The position numbers were made by a program, and so were the translations under genes. DNA of 60,776 bases from CAYFQB01 sp964345225 (GTDB lineage Bacteria; Nitrospirota; Thermodesulfovibrionia; Thermodesulfovibrionales; UBA6898), in contig CAYFQB010000031.1 of the NCBI GenBank assembly GCA_964345225.1, positions 1-60,776 of the forward strand, given 5' to 3'. Within the stretch, counting starts at the first letter, position 1. Each line of letters opens with the position of its first letter. Positions 58,892 to 60,776 of the stretch are shown here, one piece after another. The notes below the pieces were generated by a model, which saw only the letters and a program-made list of their open reading frames with translations, searched no databases and had not been told where the DNA came from.

Positions 58892-60105
58892 ATAGCACCA
58901 AATATAATTGCAGAGTTTTGTCCGCCAAAGCCTGCAGATAATGACATGGCAACCTTCACATCTTGATGTCTTGCTATATTCGGGACATAGTCAAGGTCAC
59001 ATTCAGGGTCCCTTTCATCAAAATTAATAGTTGGATGTATCACTTTGCTTTTAATAGAAAGCAGACAGCATATCGCCTCTATCACACCTGCTGCACCAAA
59101 AGAATGTCCTAACATGGATTTGGTTGAGCTGATAGTGATATTATATGCTTCTCCCCCAAATACTTTCTTGATTGCCTTTGTCTCCATCAGGTCATTGTAT
59201 ATTGTACCTGTGCCGTGAGCATTGATATAATCTATTTCATAGGGTTTGAGATTAGCCTGTGAAACTGCCTGATTCATCGCGTCAGCAAGTCCACGGCCTT
59301 CCCTGTGTGGACCTGTCAAATGATTTGCATCAGCCCTTGAAGCATAGCCCATTACTTTTCCATATATGCTTGCTCCCCTGTGAACAGCATGCTTTTCAGA
59401 CTCAAGCACAATAAAGGCTGCACCCTCGCCGAGTGCCAGCCCGCTCCTGTTCTTATCAAAGGGTCGAACTTTTTCTTCTGTTAGTGCTTGAAGGGAATGG
59501 AATCCAATAACGGAAAAATCACTTAATACATCCACTCCGCCTGCAATTATAATATCTGACTTTCCTGCCATTATTTTCCTTGCCGCCATTCCTATGGCAT
59601 CAGTACCGGAGGCGCAGGCTGTAGAGACAGTAATGTTAGGACCGTTTAGCCTGTACTTAGCTGCAAGATGTGAAGTGATATGCGATAGTGAATCTCTTCC
59701 ATAATTTAAATTATCATTGTTATGTGATTTTCTCTGGGATATAAATGTCTCATTTTGTTTTCTATGTTCCATCATCCTTTTCTCTTTAAAAAGCACATTC
59801 GCAAGCACGGTACCAATAGATAATCCGATGCTTTGATGAGCCTGTAAATTAGCATCCCTTATAGCCATATTCAATGCCTCTTCTGCAACAATTAGAATTT
59901 TATCCTCTGGAACTGCATTAGATTGCATTCCGGGAAGGTCAATACCTGCCATGAGCCACTCCTTATCTATATCAAGTATCGGTGGGCACATCCTTTTAAT
60001 AGAATCTTCACCAGAACATAATGCATTCCATAAGATATCCACGCCTTTAAAAGGTTTTATAGGGGTAACAAGACCAACTCCGGTGACAACTACAGCATTT
60101 ATCAA
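58888..60105 (-). CDS. Beta-ketoacyl synthase (FabF-like)
   Basis: A 405-residue condensing enzyme. The complete triad is visible: Cys164 in VSTACASGTDAIG, His297 in NAHGTGTIYND, and Lys329/His334 in STKSMLGHSFGAAG. It elongates an ACP-bound acyl chain with malonyl-ACP. Coupled by four-base overlaps to the methyltransferase upstream and to the Cys-less partner downstream, it belongs to the specialised cluster, not to housekeeping fab genes. The product class cannot be read from the sequence. Confidence 0.93.
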   Translation of the reverse strand: MINAVVVTGVGLVTPIKPFKGVDILWNALCSGEDSIKRMCPPILDIDKEWLMAGIDLPGMQSNAVPEDKILIVAEEALNMAIRDANLQAHQSIGLSIGTVLANVLFKEKRMMEHRKQNETFISQRKSHNNDNLNYGRDSLSHITSHLAAKYRLNGPNITVSTACASGTDAIGMAARKIMAGKSDIIIAGGVDVLSDFSVIGFHSLQALTEEKVRPFDKNRSGLALGEGAAFIVLESEKHAVHRGASIYGKVMGYASRADANHLTGPHREGRGLADAMNQAVSQANLKPYEIDYINAHGTGTIYNDLMETKAIKKVFGGEAYNITISSTKSMLGHSFGAAGVIEAICCLLSIKSKVIHPTINFDERDPECDLDYVPNIARHQDVKVAMSLSAGFGGQNSAIIFGAI

Positions 60106-60776
60106 GGTTTATCAAGCCTCCATACAGATGCATTCAGCATGACAGAGTGGATATTATAGCCAATTCTCTTAAAGATATTTTCAGATTCCTGTGCATTATA
60201 AAATCCATGCCATCCTTCACATACACTTTCAAAAAAGTCATGACATAAAATACCCCTTCTTATCCATGTATCTCTTACATATTTCCTCTCAGCATCAGGA
60301 TAGCTATGGGTCAAGATACCGAGAATACCACCGGGCTTTAATACCCTAAATATATCTTTGTAAACATATTCCCTTGACTCCTCTGGAATATATGGGTCTG
60401 CACATGCAAAAAATACACAGTCAAAAGTGTTGTCTTCTAAAGGTAACGGTGCACCAAAACCATTCCACAATTCAGATTCGACCCACCTTACTGAGTTGCT
60501 ATTTAATATCCTGCGAGACGCCTGATTATAGAATATGCTTTTAAAATCCAGTGCAGTAATTCTTATATCTGGCGACAGTTCCTGCATCTGAAGAATATCA
60601 AAACCAGGGCCGTAACAGAGGTCAAGGACATTGCATCTTTCGCCTTTTCCAGAAAACAATAATTTTGTCAGGACAGAACGGGCAAAACTGAACTCGGCAT
60701 TTCCCAGAAATTCCTCCCAAATGTATTTTGAATTATTATTAAAGCCATAAAGTGACGGAGCTCCCCTTAAAAAATT
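60102..60776 (-). CDS. Class I SAM-dependent methyltransferase, 5' end outside the window
   Basis: The frame is open from the window edge, so the gene is partial. Visible parts are a helical N-terminal region (for example KYIWEEFLGNAEFSFARSVL), the AdoMet loop VLDLCYGPGFDILQMQ, DIRITALDFK (acidic strand end), and LPLEDNTFDCVFFACADPYI with VLKPGGILGILTH. An in-frame TTG at 60659 is not the true start. It most likely methylates an intermediate of the cluster; its stop overlaps the ketosynthase start by four bases. Confidence 0.85.
   Translation of the reverse strand, partial: NFLRGAPSLYGFNNNSKYIWEEFLGNAEFSFARSVLTKLLFSGKGERCNVLDLCYGPGFDILQMQELSPDIRITALDFKSIFYNQASRRILNSNSVRWVESELWNGFGAPLPLEDNTFDCVFFACADPYIPEESREYVYKDIFRVLKPGGILGILTHSYPDAERKYVRDTWIRRGILCHDFFESVCEGWHGFYNAQESENIFKRIGYNIHSVMLNASVWRLDKP

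Overview
The window reads like one AT-rich bacterial chromosome segment from a Gram-negative (diderm) organism. Diderm signs are an Slp-type outer-membrane lipoprotein, a predicted outer-membrane beta-barrel, gmhA for heptose synthesis and lipobox proteins. Gene content and order (rnhB-rplS-trmD-rimM-khpA-rpsP-ffh, PPDK, sigma-54, many c-di-GMP proteins, an HdrDE-like pair) fit an anaerobic Nitrospirota lineage (Thermodesulfovibrio-like) best. That placement is an inference from gene content, not a computed result. No rRNA, tRNA or CRISPR array was recognised.

Layout. Positions 1-17.3 kb are almost all on the minus strand and mostly housekeeping: gmhA-ruvC-ruvA-ruvB-queH-DUF2905-spoIID-queA-SPOR-phoH-7TM/HD-ybeY-dgkA/PAP2-REC/GGDEF, then argH with a lipoprotein, a PATAN-domain protein, pcm, a COG2509 flavoprotein and surE. 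Positions 17.4-25.6 kb carry plus-strand purM, a sigma-54-driven M23 peptidase/bactofilin pair, ppdK, a degenerate GGDEF protein and a methyltransferase. Positions 25.6-35 kb return to minus: a repeat protein, a DtxR regulator, the ribosomal/SRP operon (with rimM and an inserted PilZ gene), trxA and tatAC. Then come rplU-rpmA-obgE-proB (+), an HD-GYP regulator, TlpA, clpC and mdh (-), an inositol-phospholipid pair (+), and cobO and a response regulator (-).

The accessory end (48-60.8 kb) is the most unusual part. A tightly overlapping operon, hdrE-hdrD-cysteate synthase-fused sulfopyruvate decarboxylase, resembles the Methanosarcina-type first half of coenzyme M synthesis joined to a heterodisulfide-reductase-like membrane module. 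Beside it lies an apparently separate biosynthetic cluster: methyltransferase, ketosynthase, Cys-less ketosynthase-like partner, PaaK-like ligase, two radical SAM enzymes and an acyl carrier protein. It ends in a fabZ-like dehydratase gene cut off just before its catalytic motif by a palindromic repeat, which itself carries a nested small inverted-repeat element. A second copy of the outer repeat at 11.2 kb preserves the empty site.

Two genome-scale oddities recur. First, three genes (phoH, rimM and the PATAN gene) have family-conserved N-termini with no ATG, GTG or TTG and appear to need ACG, ATA and ATT starts. Second, long modular intergenic repeats built from AGTAAGGAGT-like, CGCCATGCGC-like and GTAACCGT-like blocks occur at 1, 24.5, 29.1 and 35 kb in both orientations.
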